Of a stretch of 64,000 nucleotides of DNA, positions 1 through 9,761 are shown piece after piece. Origin of the DNA: DASRJG01 sp964647625 (GTDB lineage: Bacteria > Acidobacteriota > Polarisedimenticolia > Polarisedimenticolales > DASRJG01). Location: contig CAZYHZ010000004.1 in NCBI GenBank assembly GCA_964647625.1, forward strand, positions 1-64,000, in the 5' to 3' direction. The stretch's first letter is position 1. Each line of letters opens with the position of its first letter. A model generated the notes under the pieces. The model ran no database searches. It worked only from the letters and a program-made list of their open reading frames with translations, and was not told the DNA's origin. A program made the translations under genes and the position numbers.

Positions 1-3000
1 TCGTCCGTGCACGGGTTGTTGTCGTTGCAGACGATCGCCGTTCCGACACAGGTTCCGCCCGAGCAGGTGTCGTTCGACGTGCAGGCGCTCCCGTCGTCGC
101 ACGCGGCCGTGTTGTTCGCGTGGACGCATCCCGTCGACGGGTTGCAGAAATCGTCGGTGCACGGGTTGTTGTCGTTGCAGTTGGGGGCGGGGCCGCCGAC
201 GCACGTCCCGCCGGAGCAGATGTCGCTCGTCGTGCAGGCGTTCCCGTCGCTGCACGCCGCGCCGTTCGCGCTCTTCGCGGCCGACAGCTCGTTGCTGATC
301 GCGGACTCGACGATCCCGCCCGCATCGCACGCGCCGGTCACGACGTAGTAAACGGTGGTTCCGGCCGTTCCCGTCGTGTCGACGTACGTCGTGCCGGTCA
401 CGGGCATCCCGGACAGCTTGGCGTACGGGCCGCCGGGCGCGTACGACCGGTACACGTTGTAGGACGACGTCGAGCCGGTCCCCGCGATCCACGAGAGCGT
501 GACGCCGCCGCAGTCTCCCACGGCTCCGGTCAACGTCGGTGCGCCCGGCGCCGTGCACGCGGTTCCCGTCGTACAGGACGCGGCGACGCCGGCGTTGTTG
601 ACGGCCGCAGTGTCGACGTACCAGCCCGTGGCGGCGACGGAGGAGTCGTCCCCTTCGTGCCAGCGAAGTTGCACGGTCTTGTTCAGCAGATTGGCGTCGG
701 TTCCGAGGTTCGCGGTCACCTGCGTCATGGCGGCGACCGTTCCGGCGCACCAGGCGGCCTTGCCGCCGATGGGGTTCGAGAAACCCGAGTTGGCGGTGCC
801 CGTGTAGCCTCCCGCGGTGAAGTCGGCGCCGGGAAGAACGGTCCAGGTCGTCCCGCCGTCCGTCGTGTACTCCAGCGTTCCGCCGTCGTAGCACTGCGCA
901 ACGGTTCCTTCGAACGCGTAGGTGTGCCAGAAGCTCATCGTCGTCGCCGCGATGACGCCGAACGACGGGCTGACCAGGACCTTGTCGTCGGGCCCGGCCA
1001 CGTCGGCCGCGAGCCACGAATGCGTCCCGTCGTGAGACTGGGCCGTGGACCACGCCCAGTTCGTCGATCCGCTGAGCGTGCCGGTGCTCCACCCGGCGAG
1101 GTCGAATCCGCCGCCGGATTGCGATCCCTCGAACGTATCCGTGAAGCTCGAGGTCGTGACGGCGCCCGTTGGCGTCCCGCTCTTCTGGACCGTGTTGGCG
1201 TCCTCGACGCCGTTACCGCCGTCCACCGCGCGGACGATGTAGTAGTAGGTCGTTCCGAACGACACGCCCGTGGCGTCACTGAACGACGTGCCCGAGATCT
1301 GGTTCGCGATCCGGTTGGCGGGCGCGGGAACGAAGCCCGAGGTCGTGCTGCGGTAGACGTTGTAGAGGACGGAGGCCGAGCAGTTCGACGTGCCTGCGCT
1401 CCAGGAAAGACTCAGGGTGCAGGTCGCGTTCCCCGGGTTCGTCACGCTCTGAAGGCCCGCGAACGTCGGGGGCAGGAGGCACCGGCCGGTCGCGAGCGCG
1501 CTCATCTCGTTCGAGTTCGCCGACCCGCAGATGCCGTTGCTCGACTGCACCACGTAGAAATACGTGATGCCGCCGCTCACCGTATCGTCGTGGTACAGGT
1601 ACGGCGCGCCGTTGCCGACGCCCGGGCTGCTGTCCGGAACGGTCGCGATCAGCGTGTACGGCCCGCCGGAGACGGTCGCGCGCAGGACGAGATACTGCGT
1701 CGCCGTCGCGGTGGACGAGTCGTTCCACGCGACGTCGATCCGATTGTCGCGCGGAACCGTGGCGGACGTCAGCGACGTTGCGGCCGGCGGCGTGCACGGG
1801 ACGTTGACGCCGATGTCCTCGTACTCGGTGTCGCTGGGGGTCTCCGTCAGCCAGTTGCGCGAATCGGTCCAGGCGAGCCAGAGGTTGCCGCCGGAGGACG
1901 AAGCGCCCATGTACTCGCCGTACTGGTAGTGGTGCAGCGTCGTGACGTTGGGCATGTCGGTGGAGTTCTCGTCGAGATAATTCAGATGATGGCTGAACCG
2001 CGTGCCCGTGTCGGTGATCAGCTGCTGCGGGGTCCACGTGGTGCCCCCGTCCGTGGACTGCGAGACGTAGATCTGCACCTTCCTGTTGTTCGTGGGATCG
2101 ATGCTCGTGTCGTACCAGGCCACGGAAACGGCGCCCGTCGACGGGTCAACCGCCGTGACCGGCTCGAACTGCGACGTGCCGGAGGCGACGCCCGTGAACG
2201 TGGCCACGGTCGCCCAGGTGGCGCCGCCGTCGGTCGAGCGGCGAACGTAGACATCCACGTCGTTCCCCGACGTCACGCCGGTGTGGAAGTCGGTGTACGC
2301 CTCGTAGAGGCGGCCCTTGTAAGGAGACGCAGCCGCGGCGTCGATCGCGATCTCGGGAAGCAGCGCGATGCCGCGGGTGTCCTGCGGGGCGATCTTGGTG
2401 TTCGTGGCGAAATCCGTGAGCGAGGCGGTGCTGGACATCGCCACCGCCGTGGTCCACGTGGTGCCGCCGTTCGTCGAGTGCGAGATCCGCTGGCTCGAGC
2501 CCGTCGTCAGATTCCGATCCCAGGCGAGATACACGGTGCCGTCGGCGCCGACCGTCATGCTCGACGACAGGCGCGTGACGCTATTTCCCGTCTCCACCGT
2601 GCCGCCGGGGGCGAAATCGGCCACGGTCCACGAGGTGTACGGCGGATCGGAGAAGGCGATCCGCATCCTGTAGCGGAACTGCGTGTTGAGGAAGATGTGC
2701 GTCCACGCTGCGTACATGCGGTTCGTATGGGAGAACGCCTGGCCCGACGTGGTATCGATCGCGTGTTCGGTCTTGTCGAGCGTGTCGCAGCCGGATGCCG
2801 TGCAGTTGATGTAGCTCTCGAGCGTCGCGACGGCCGACCATGTGTTCGACGAGACGTCCCATTTCACGAGATTGACGACGTTGCCGGAGGTCGTCCCGCT
2901 GGCGTCCTGCCACCACGGGAGCGTCAGCACGTACGCGTTGCCGTTCGTGTCCCACGACACGCTCGGGTCGCTGGACTGGAAGGTAAACGGCGAGGTGCCG

Positions 3001-3680
3001 TTGGCGGAGGTCAGCGTGTAGGCCGAGCCGCTGTGCCACGGGGCGCACTGGTGGCTCCACGTCGCGCCGCCGTCGGTGGACCAGTACAGCTCCTGCCCGC
3101 CGTTCGAGTTCAGCGTGACGCCGGACGTGCTGAGCGCGCTGGTGCAGGTCGAATCGCCGAGCAGCCGGTGGTTGGACGACCCGACGATGTGCATCGGGTT
3201 GTTGGGATCGACCGAGATGAACGTCTCGGCCTCTTCGCCGAGGACCGGGGGGTTCGTCGCGATGTTGTAAGCGACGGGCACCGAGTCCGGAGTGAACGGC
3301 ACCCGCGTCGGGACGATCCACCGGGACGCCAGGCTCTCGGTCCCTTCCGTCGTCTGCCCGTGCAGCTCGGCCCACATCTGGTGCGCCAGGACGATGAGCA
3401 GCGGAGGCTCGCCGTCCTTCTTGTTCTGCATGCGCCAGTCGTTCCACACGACGGCCGGGTCGTCCGCCGCGTACGGGTCGATCTTCAGCTGCGTGTAGGC
3501 CCCGTTGGTGTCGAGCGTGATCGGAAACCGCGACGCCAGCTCTTCCAGCTCCACCCGGGACCGCTCGAGGGACGAAGGCTTCGCGTCGATCGCCTGCGCC
3601 CGCACGAGGGGCGCGGCGGCCACCGCGGCGATGATGACCAACACACGGAAAGCGTTCATTCCTCGACTGGATCTCGGCAT
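1..3680 (-). CDS. Exported Asp-box/FnIII/Cys-repeat protein, 3' end outside window
   Basis: I read about 1226 residues before the frame leaves the window, so the C terminus is missing. A signal peptide (hydrophobic VLVIIAAVAAAPLVRA after a basic start) is followed by a beta-propeller region with several Asp-box motifs (STDGGATW, STNGGTTW, STDGGTTW). Then come three FnIII-like modules with YNVYRS-type strands, a jelly-roll-like domain of about 190 residues, another FnIII module, and CNDNNPCTDD Cys-rich repeats at the visible end. The start at 3680 (MPRSSRGMNAF) has GGGGGA upstream; the internal ATG at 3659 has only a 2-nt gap to its GAGGA. The layout matches the gene at 55341-59159, including the jelly-roll domain. 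It is probably a surface or secreted binding protein; no catalytic residues were identified. Confidence 0.85.
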   Translation of the reverse strand, partial: MPRSSRGMNAFRVLVIIAAVAAAPLVRAQAIDAKPSSLERSRVELEELASRFPITLDTNGAYTQLKIDPYAADDPAVVWNDWRMQNKKDGEPPLLIVLAHQMWAELHGQTTEGTESLASRWIVPTRVPFTPDSVPVAYNIATNPPVLGEEAETFISVDPNNPMHIVGSSNHRLLGDSTCTSALSTSGVTLNSNGGQELYWSTDGGATWSHQCAPWHSGSAYTLTSANGTSPFTFQSSDPSVSWDTNGNAYVLTLPWWQDASGTTSGNVVNLVKWDVSSNTWSAVATLESYINCTASGCDTLDKTEHAIDTTSGQAFSHTNRMYAAWTHIFLNTQFRYRMRIAFSDPPYTSWTVADFAPGGTVETGNSVTRLSSSMTVGADGTVYLAWDRNLTTGSSQRISHSTNGGTTWTTAVAMSSTASLTDFATNTKIAPQDTRGIALLPEIAIDAAAASPYKGRLYEAYTDFHTGVTSGNDVDVYVRRSTDGGATWATVATFTGVASGTSQFEPVTAVDPSTGAVSVAWYDTSIDPTNNRKVQIYVSQSTDGGTTWTPQQLITDTGTRFSHHLNYLDENSTDMPNVTTLHHYQYGEYMGASSSGGNLWLAWTDSRNWLTETPSDTEYEDIGVNVPCTPPAATSLTSATVPRDNRIDVAWNDSSTATATQYLVLRATVSGGPYTLIATVPDSSPGVGNGAPYLYHDDTVSGGITYFYVVQSSNGICGSANSNEMSALATGRCLLPPTFAGLQSVTNPGNATCTLSLSWSAGTSNCSASVLYNVYRSTTSGFVPAPANRIANQISGTSFSDATGVSFGTTYYYIVRAVDGGNGVEDANTVQKSGTPTGAVTTSSFTDTFEGSQSGGGFDLAGWSTGTLSGSTNWAWSTAQSHDGTHSWLAADVAGPDDKVLVSPSFGVIAATTMSFWHTYAFEGTVAQCYDGGTLEYTTDGGTTWTVLPGADFTAGGYTGTANSGFSNPIGGKAAWCAGTVAAMTQVTANLGTDANLLNKTVQLRWHEGDDSSVAATGWYVDTAAVNNAGVAASCTTGTACTAPGAPTLTGAVGDCGGVTLSWIAGTGSTSSYNVYRSYAPGGPYAKLSGMPVTGTTYVDTTGTAGTTVYYVVTGACDAGGIVESAISNELSAAKSANGAACSDGNACTTSDICSGGTCVGGPAPNCNDNNPCTDDFCNPSTGCVHANNTAACDDGSACTSNDTCSGGTCVGTAIVCNDNNPCTD

Positions 3681-4019
3681 GCCATTCCCCCGATCGTTCC
3701 GGCGAGCGGACCGACTGTTCGTGGATTCCCCCAGCGCGTCTCCGAGGGAGCCCCTCCCCTGCACGGCGCGACGCGCAAACTACTATCGAAAAATCGTAGA
3801 GAGTGTACGGTCAGTGGATGGTCCCGGTCGGAATTAATAATGATCGGCCACGGGAGGGGCGTTCGCTAAAAGTACTTAAAGATCGACGGCAGATCGGCGC
3901 CGAAGAGCCAGGGGTAAAATGGCCTTCAAGCTGGGCACGTCGCCGCTGCTTCCGGCGTACGAGGAATTCGGGAGACCCGAACGCCGCGTGTTGCCGACTC
4001 TCCCGGGGGAGAAATGTCC
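3681..4019. other. Divergent intergenic region
   Basis: This stretch of 339 nt lies between two divergently transcribed genes encoding exported products. It is less GC-rich than its surroundings, with AT-rich patches near 3785-3845 and 3865-3885 (around AAAAGTACTTAAAG), so promoters for both genes are expected here. I see no convincing ORF, and no copy of the palindrome found at 9.7-11.9 kb. Confidence 0.4.
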
Positions 4020-4196
4020 ATGCGGAAGAAATTGCTGACCGTACTCATCGTGCTGGCGGCGGTCGCCGGGACCGCCGCGGTCCTCACGAGCACGCCGGCG
4101 AAGAGCGGATCCTGCCCCAAAGGAACGCATTTGTTCGATTGCGGGTCGTACAGCTTCTGTTGCCCCAACAACGCGCTGTGCATCTGTGGGACATAA
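4020..4196 (+). CDS. Small exported six-cysteine peptide
   Basis: The 58-residue product begins MRKKLLTVLIVLAAVAG, a typical signal peptide, followed by a short mature part with six Cys, ending in CCPNNALCICGT. A GGGGGAG element lies 9 nt before the chosen ATG; another in-frame ATG two codons upstream (4014) would be only 3 nt away. The six cysteines in about 28 residues suggest a disulfide-knotted secreted peptide. I do not recognise the family. It resembles, in architecture only, the Cys-rich peptides at 9762 and 33121. It precedes the tail-collar gene on the same strand by 155 nt. Confidence 0.7.
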   Translation: MRKKLLTVLIVLAAVAGTAAVLTSTPAKSGSCPKGTHLFDCGSYSFCCPNNALCICGT

Positions 4197-4351
4197 GGAA
4201 ACGTCGCTACTCGCGGGAGCGCGAAGAGTTGGGTAAGCAAGAGCGACCACGCGCTCCCGCCCTCTCGAGAACGACCAGGATCCGTTGCCAACCGGCGAGT
4301 TACGACGTACCTCATCCGGGCCCGATCGACCCCGGGCCTGGAGAAACCACG

Positions 4352-6037
4352 ATGACACGCGTCCAACGCTTTTCGGCGATGCTGGTAATGCTGGCGACGC
4401 TGGGGATTCTCACCCCTGGATCGGCTCGCGCAGGCGATACGGGGACCACCGGCGGAGGCCAGCCGATCGACACCATGCAGCCGTCTCTCGCGCTGACCGT
4501 CCTGATCGCCAAGGACGGCGTCGCGTCGGGTCCGGAAACGGGAGGAGTAAGCGCCGGGGACGCGATCATGACCGGGGAGATCCGGCTCTTCGCCGGAAGC
4601 ATCGTGCCCGGAGGGTTCCTGGCCGCGGACGGCTCCGTGATCCAGATCTCATCCGCGCCCAGCCTCTACTCGGTCATCGGAACGGTCTACGGCGGCGACG
4701 GCGTCACCACGTTCGGCCTCCCCGACTTGCGCGGCCGCGCGATCGCAGGGGTCGGTCAAGGGCCAGGCCTCTCGCCGCGGGCCATGGGCCAGGCATTCGG
4801 CAGCGAGACCGTGACGCAGGCCGTCTCGCAGCTACCGGCGCACACGCACACGGTGACGGGCGCGGCGCTCGCCTCGACCGGCGGCGGCCAGCCGCTTCCC
4901 ACGATCCAGCCGACGATCGCGCTGCGTCCGCTCATCTGCCCGTACGGGGATTTCTTTTACCTTCCGGAGATCCGTCTCTTCGCAGGGAACTACAGCCCTG
5001 GAGTTTGGTTCACCTGCCAGGGGCAGCTGCTCGATATCTCCCAGTACGACTCGCTCTACACCACGCTCGGGACGACCTGGGGCGGCGACGGGCAGAACAC
5101 CTTCGCACTGCCCAATCATCAAGGGTATGTCGCCTTGGGGAGCGGAGCGGGGCCGGGGCTCTCGAGTCAGACCACCGGCGACTCCCTGGGCGTCGAACAG
5201 ATCGTCATGACGTCGACCCAGCTCACCAGCCACACGCACACCGTCACGAACGGAGCGACGAGCTCGACCGGCTCGGGGGCGGCGTTCGAGAACCACCAGC
5301 CTTCGCAGGTCATGCGGTACATGATCGCGGTCAACGGCGTCGTCCCCTCGCCCGCGACGACGAACTCGACCGCGACTCCGACGATCGGCGAGATCCGGCC
5401 GTTCGCCGCGGACTCGGGTATACCGTCCAACTGGATGTTCGCGCAGGGCCAGGTGCTCGCGATCACGTCGTACCCGAGCTTGTACGGCGTCATCGGCAAC
5501 ACCTTCGGCGGGGACGGCGTCACGACGTTCGCGCTTCCCGACCTGCGGGGCCGCACTCCGATCGGCGTCGGGCAGGGCTCGGGAATGACGAACCGGGCGC
5601 GCGGCGATCGTCCCGGCACCGAGACGACGACGATCTCACTGTCCCAGATGGCGGCCCACGCGCACACGATCGATCCGAGCAACCTTCGACACCCCGGCGA
5701 GCCGCAGAGCCTGTTGGTCAAGAAGAACGCCGTCGACCCCAGCAAGATCGACCTGAGCTGGGGGGCGGGATGCGCGTCGGGCGTCACCGGCTACGCCGTC
5801 TATCAAGGAGTGCTCGGCACGTTCTACGCACAGTCGATCTTCGCCGGCGCGTGCGACACCGCCGCGACGTCGCTGACGAGTCAAACACCGTGCGCCGGCA
5901 ATTGCTATTACGTGGTCTCCGCCATCGACGACCTCGTCGGCGAGGAAGGGAGCCTGGGTCACGCGTCGTCGGGCGCTCAGATCCCGCGGCCTGCCTCTCC
6001 CTGCGTCCCGGCGGTCGATCTCGGGGCGTGTAACTGA
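4352..6037 (+). CDS. Exported triple tail-collar domain protein
   Basis: The 561-residue product has a signal peptide (SAMLVMLATLGILTPGSARA) and then three tandem copies of a phage tail-collar-like unit of about 130 residues. Each unit has the order GEIRLFAG, PxGWxxAxGQ-like, SLYxVIGxxYGGDGxTTFxLPDLRGR and a closing HxHTV motif; the middle copy is the most diverged. Tail-collar (Tail_Collar, MdpB-type) domains normally occur once, in phage fibres or microcystin-dependent-type proteins. The last 100 residues (from about KIDLSWGAG) form a degenerate FnIII-like module like the one shared by other exoproteins here. GGAGAAA lies 6 nt before the ATG at 4352, which is preferred over longer in-frame extensions because it starts the signal peptide. 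Function is unknown; a surface adhesin or fibre is a guess. Confidence 0.85.
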   Translation: MTRVQRFSAMLVMLATLGILTPGSARAGDTGTTGGGQPIDTMQPSLALTVLIAKDGVASGPETGGVSAGDAIMTGEIRLFAGSIVPGGFLAADGSVIQISSAPSLYSVIGTVYGGDGVTTFGLPDLRGRAIAGVGQGPGLSPRAMGQAFGSETVTQAVSQLPAHTHTVTGAALASTGGGQPLPTIQPTIALRPLICPYGDFFYLPEIRLFAGNYSPGVWFTCQGQLLDISQYDSLYTTLGTTWGGDGQNTFALPNHQGYVALGSGAGPGLSSQTTGDSLGVEQIVMTSTQLTSHTHTVTNGATSSTGSGAAFENHQPSQVMRYMIAVNGVVPSPATTNSTATPTIGEIRPFAADSGIPSNWMFAQGQVLAITSYPSLYGVIGNTFGGDGVTTFALPDLRGRTPIGVGQGSGMTNRARGDRPGTETTTISLSQMAAHAHTIDPSNLRHPGEPQSLLVKKNAVDPSKIDLSWGAGCASGVTGYAVYQGVLGTFYAQSIFAGACDTAATSLTSQTPCAGNCYYVVSAIDDLVGEEGSLGHASSGAQIPRPASPCVPAVDLGACN

Positions 6038-6064
6038 GGGCGAGCCCGGAGCCCGCTTCACCGT

Positions 6065-7687
6065 CTACGGACAGGTCGTCGACGTCCGTGGGCTTCCGTC
6101 GGTTGCGGCGCCGTACGATCCCGTACCGCAACTCCCCCGAGAGCGAACGACGTACCAGAAACCCGCATCGGCAACCGGCACCGCGGCATCGGACAACGTG
6201 CTGTCGGTCAATTGCGCGAAGCACTGCTCGTCATCGCCGCTGGGGCCGACGGGAAGCGCGGAAATGGCGCCACGCAGGACATCGTAGGATGTCGCGGCGG
6301 GCACGACGTCCCATGAGAGCACCTGCTTGTCGGAAGATGCCGACAGGTGTTGCACCTCGATCGCGGCCGCGCATTGGCACGCATCGCCGACGCCGTCGGC
6401 ATCGGTGTCGAGTTGATTCCTGTTGGCGATCGACGGGCAATTGTCGCAAGCGTCGCCCAGACCGTCTCCGTCTTGATCCGTCTGCTGAGCGTTCGCCGTG
6501 AGTGGGCAATTGTCCGTCGAGTCGCAGACCCCGTCTCCGTCGACATCCGGGTCGCCCGAGTACCGTGCACCATCGGCGAACACAGTCTCCCCGGCGGCGA
6601 GGGTGTGGCCTCCCCAAACGATCAACTCCGCGCCATCCCATATCGCTGTGTAATCAGACCGCGAGGCCGGGGCGCCGACCGGCGTCATCGACGTCCACCA
6701 GTCGTGCAATGGGTCGTAACGGACCCCGGGGGTCGAACCCCTGTACACGAGCATCTCGGCCCCGGTCCAAACGCCGATGAGCTGCGAGAGAGCCGGCGCC
6801 TGTGCCGAACCAGAGATCGGCAGCCACGCATCGATCGAGGGGTCGTATCGGCCGCCTTGGCCTCCGGAATAGCTGGGCCAAACCACCAGGTAATCTCCGG
6901 TCCACACCACCGGTGGAAGGAGGGGGCTCGGCACCGTCGGGATAGAGGACCAGTTGCCGGACGCGGGAGCATAGTTCGCGCCGTCGGTGAATTCATTTTG
7001 GAAGCAATGGCCGGGGAAGCCGGATATGTGGGTGCCGCCCCAGACGATCATCCTGTTACCTGCCCAGAAAGCGTTGTGGTACTGACGTGTCACCAGCGAT
7101 GAGGCCGACGTCGCGCTCCACGCGTCGGAAACGGGGTCGTATCGACCGCCGTCCGAGGGCTGAGCGCAGTTGCCGGTCTCGCCACCCCAGACGATCATCT
7201 CGGATCCCGTCCAGACCGCGGTGTGGAAGCGACGTGCTGCGGGTACATTCGTCGTCGATAGCGGAATCCAATGATCCAAGACGGGATCGTACCGGGCGCC
7301 GGTCGCGAGGTAGCCCGCGGCTCCGAGTCCGCCCCACACGATCATCTCGCTTCCGGTCCACACGGCCGTGTGAAAGTATCGAGCGGCGGGCGCCCCGGCG
7401 TCGGCGATGCGACGCCAGGTGTTGAGCGCCGGGTCGTATGCGAACCCATCGGCGACCAACGTCGAGCCGCTTCCGTGGCCACCCCAGACGATCATCTCGC
7501 TTCCGGTCCAGATCGCCGTATGGCCCCACCGGGCCGACGGCGCACCCGCCGTGGAAAGCGTCGTCCACGATTCCGCAGGACAGACCGCGGCCGGAACTTC
7601 GACATCAGCTTGTTCACGTCCTTGTGTGATCGGTGCGAGCGCGACGACGACGGCCATGGTGGCGACGGTGACTAGATAGTTGCGCAT
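6065..7687 (-). CDS. Exported Kelch/TSP3 protein with CP-ending C-terminal module
   Basis: The 540-residue product has a signal peptide and then about seven Kelch-type blades repeating HTAVWTGSEMIVWGG and YDPxxDxW, which form a beta-propeller. Two thrombospondin type 3-like calcium motifs follow (DVDGDGVCDSTDNCP and DQDGDGLGDACDNCP). The last 90 or so residues are an FnIII-like module (SYDVLRG, GFWYVVRSRG-type strand, CGTGSYG) ending in TTCP at the C terminus. GGGAGG precedes the ATG. It converges with the tail-collar gene, whose stop is 27 nt away. A secreted or surface binding role is inferred from fold only. Confidence 0.88.
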   Translation of the reverse strand: MRNYLVTVATMAVVVALAPITQGREQADVEVPAAVCPAESWTTLSTAGAPSARWGHTAIWTGSEMIVWGGHGSGSTLVADGFAYDPALNTWRRIADAGAPAARYFHTAVWTGSEMIVWGGLGAAGYLATGARYDPVLDHWIPLSTTNVPAARRFHTAVWTGSEMIVWGGETGNCAQPSDGGRYDPVSDAWSATSASSLVTRQYHNAFWAGNRMIVWGGTHISGFPGHCFQNEFTDGANYAPASGNWSSIPTVPSPLLPPVVWTGDYLVVWPSYSGGQGGRYDPSIDAWLPISGSAQAPALSQLIGVWTGAEMLVYRGSTPGVRYDPLHDWWTSMTPVGAPASRSDYTAIWDGAELIVWGGHTLAAGETVFADGARYSGDPDVDGDGVCDSTDNCPLTANAQQTDQDGDGLGDACDNCPSIANRNQLDTDADGVGDACQCAAAIEVQHLSASSDKQVLSWDVVPAATSYDVLRGAISALPVGPSGDDEQCFAQLTDSTLSDAAVPVADAGFWYVVRSRGSCGTGSYGAATDGSPRTSTTCP

Positions 7688-7756
7688 CGCGCCAGCCTCC
7701 CGTTCCCGTGAACGGAGTATACGGCGACAAGCTCCGTGACGCTGCTGGGGCGCCGA

Positions 7757-9622
7757 TCAGGGCGCGCTCGCCCCGACCCGCAGCGTGCGCCGCTCCTGCG
7801 CGACGATGTCGTCGCCGATGCGAGCCACGACACGGTAATCGACGTCGCCGTGCGCAAGGCGCCCGGCGGGCACGACGTCGGTGATCGGGTGGCAAAGCTC
7901 GGCCGGCTCGGCAAGCGTGATCGGTTCGAACCGGGCGCGCGTGCCTCCTTCGAGCCAGCGCTCGATGCGGACCGGACCTTTCGTTTTCACGCCTCGGCAG
8001 ACGACCGACTGCAGCGAGATGTCGCCGGACGGGTCGAGAACCTCGTCGCGGTCGCGGGCGAGCGGCCCCTTGAGCTCGGGCGTGCCGTCCCTCGAGATCG
8101 CCGCCGGGCCAGTTTGAAGCACCGCGATCGGCGTGATCGCGGCGTCGGCGGTCGCAGGGTCGGGCCAGTGGTGCTCGATCCGGCGCGAGCCGATCTGGCC
8201 GGTCTTGACGTCGCTGGCGACGGCGACGATCGAGAAGTCCCCGGGCCGGATATCGAGGCTTTTTTCGAACACGATGTCGCGTGAGGTATTGCTGGTCGCA
8301 ACCGACCACGCGAACTGATCCGTCACCGCGTCATGCCGGACGATGGATGCCCCGAGCTCGTTTCGGTTGTCGGCGGCGGCGCTCGGCCGCAGCCGCAGCT
8401 GGACTGCCGCAGTCCAAGTCGTTCCGTTCCCCCCGCGCGGGATCAGCAGCGCGCGCAACAACCCGCCGTCCGCCCTCTCCGGATCCACGAACGCTGCGAG
8501 GAGGTTCGACTCGCGTTTCATGGACGCCGTGCGCAGAAGGTACGCTTCGGGGTAGAACGCCTGAAGGCCCTTGGGTCGCAGCTGGACGGCGACGGCTGCG
8601 CGCCGGCCGCCGTGGCGGCCGTCGTCGCGGTATCCCAGCGAGTAGTAGCACGACAATCGGGTCAGCGCGGTGTTGAGGGCGAGCGTCGAGTCGTTGGTCC
8701 GTTCGGTGAGCACGCCCCCTGACTCGACGCCCAGCCGCGCAAGAGAGGTCAGACCTCGGTCCCGCCCACCTTCATTCGCGCGCGATTCTTGCCAGCGGTA
8801 CCCGGTTCTTGTCGCAAGGTCCCCCTGCGCTCCGTGACCTCACCCTCAGGTGAGCCCGGCGCCTCCGTTCTTGCGCGGCACGCCGGCGTCGGCCCCGATC
8901 ACGGCACGTTCTCTCTCCGAATCGTCGTCCAGTCCGCGGACGTCCACGGGATAGACGACGCTGCGCGACGCGGCGGCCATCGCCGCGAGATTGCGAAACT
9001 CGTCGTCGAGCGGCACGTCGCGCATCGCTGAATAGAAGAGGATCGCCTTGGGTTTGGGATTCGTCGCAGCGACGTCGAAGAGCGCGCTGAGCCCCCGGAC
9101 GAACCCGGCCTCGCTCAGGTGGCTGAAATTGCCCGCGAAGAGCGACGGGTCGTACCGCATGCCCTCGAGCGCCGCGAGGGTGCGTGCTTCGTCCCGCGTG
9201 AACGACTGCTCGACACGCAGGCCGCCCGTCAGGGCGGCGGTCATGATCTCGCTTCCGCCGGGCCCGCGCGATTCGATCGCTTTCCGTGCCGATTCGAGCG
9301 CTCGTCCTCTCTGGATCTCGTCGAGGTGCTCGTAGTCGAACGCGAAGACGAGGGCCGGAGGCTCGGCCTTCTCGGCGCACGTCGCATCGAAGCTCTGAAG
9401 CGCAACGTGCCGTCGATCGATCGAGAGGTCGAAGTCGGCGGCTGTGAGACCCGGGACCGGAGCTCCGTGCCGGTCGAGAACCTGCACGTCCAGGATCACG
9501 AGGTTCACTTCGACGTTCTCGTGAAGCCCCCTGTCCACGGGACGAGCGACATCGTCCGCGGCCGCCGTCAACGTCAGTGCCGCGGCGAGAGAGAGTGCCG
9601 ACGGGATCAGTCGCGTTCGCAT
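7757..9622 (-). pseudogene. VWFA-related protein interrupted by two in-frame TGA codons
   Basis: Two segments in one frame form a single Acidobacteria-type VWFA-related protein. The N-terminal 258 residues (9622-8846) carry a signal peptide, the conserved VNLVILDVQVLDRHGAPVPGL start and the VWA-like core (LVFAFDYEHLD, KAILFYSAMRD). The C-terminal 318 residues or more continue with GLTSLARLGVESGG and YYSLGYRDD, typical of this family. Between them the frame has TGA-GGG-TGA at about 8843-8851, then stays open to 7757. A neighbouring frame is open across the stops, so a compensating pair of indels (mutation or assembly error) is equally possible. If the stops are real, a truncated VWA domain is made. 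TGAGGCG precedes the start. Confidence 0.75.
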
Positions 9623-9675
9623 ATCGACGCCTCAAGCTGCCGTTCATCATACGCGCAGACTTCCGCAGGTGCGTG

Positions 9676-9693
9676 GGTTGGAAATCCACAACC
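9676..9693. promoter_or_regulatory. 18-bp palindromic operator candidate, copy 1
   Basis: GGTTGGAAATCCACAACC lies between the divergent VWFA-related gene and the 8-Cys peptide gene, 68 nt before the latter's ATG. Near-identical copies occur at 10079 and 11883. The perfect arms GGTTG/CAACC and the shared AATC centre suggest a dimeric regulator site; the nearby XRE-TPR protein is the obvious candidate. Confidence 0.6.
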
Positions 9694-9761
9694 GGTCCGG
9701 CTCGGATTGCGTTTGATCGCGCGAGTGCCGCCGGGTAAATCTCGGGCAGGAGGTATCCATC

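Noticed and set aside
120..3869. Long open frame (1249 codons) on the plus strand
   Set aside because: It is antisense to the Asp-box/FnIII gene, has an Arg-rich, motif-free product, and is explained by high GC at third positions of the true minus-strand gene.
6720..6750. tRNA-like GGTCGAACCCC stretch
   Set aside because: It is inside the Kelch gene and no cloverleaf can be drawn around it.
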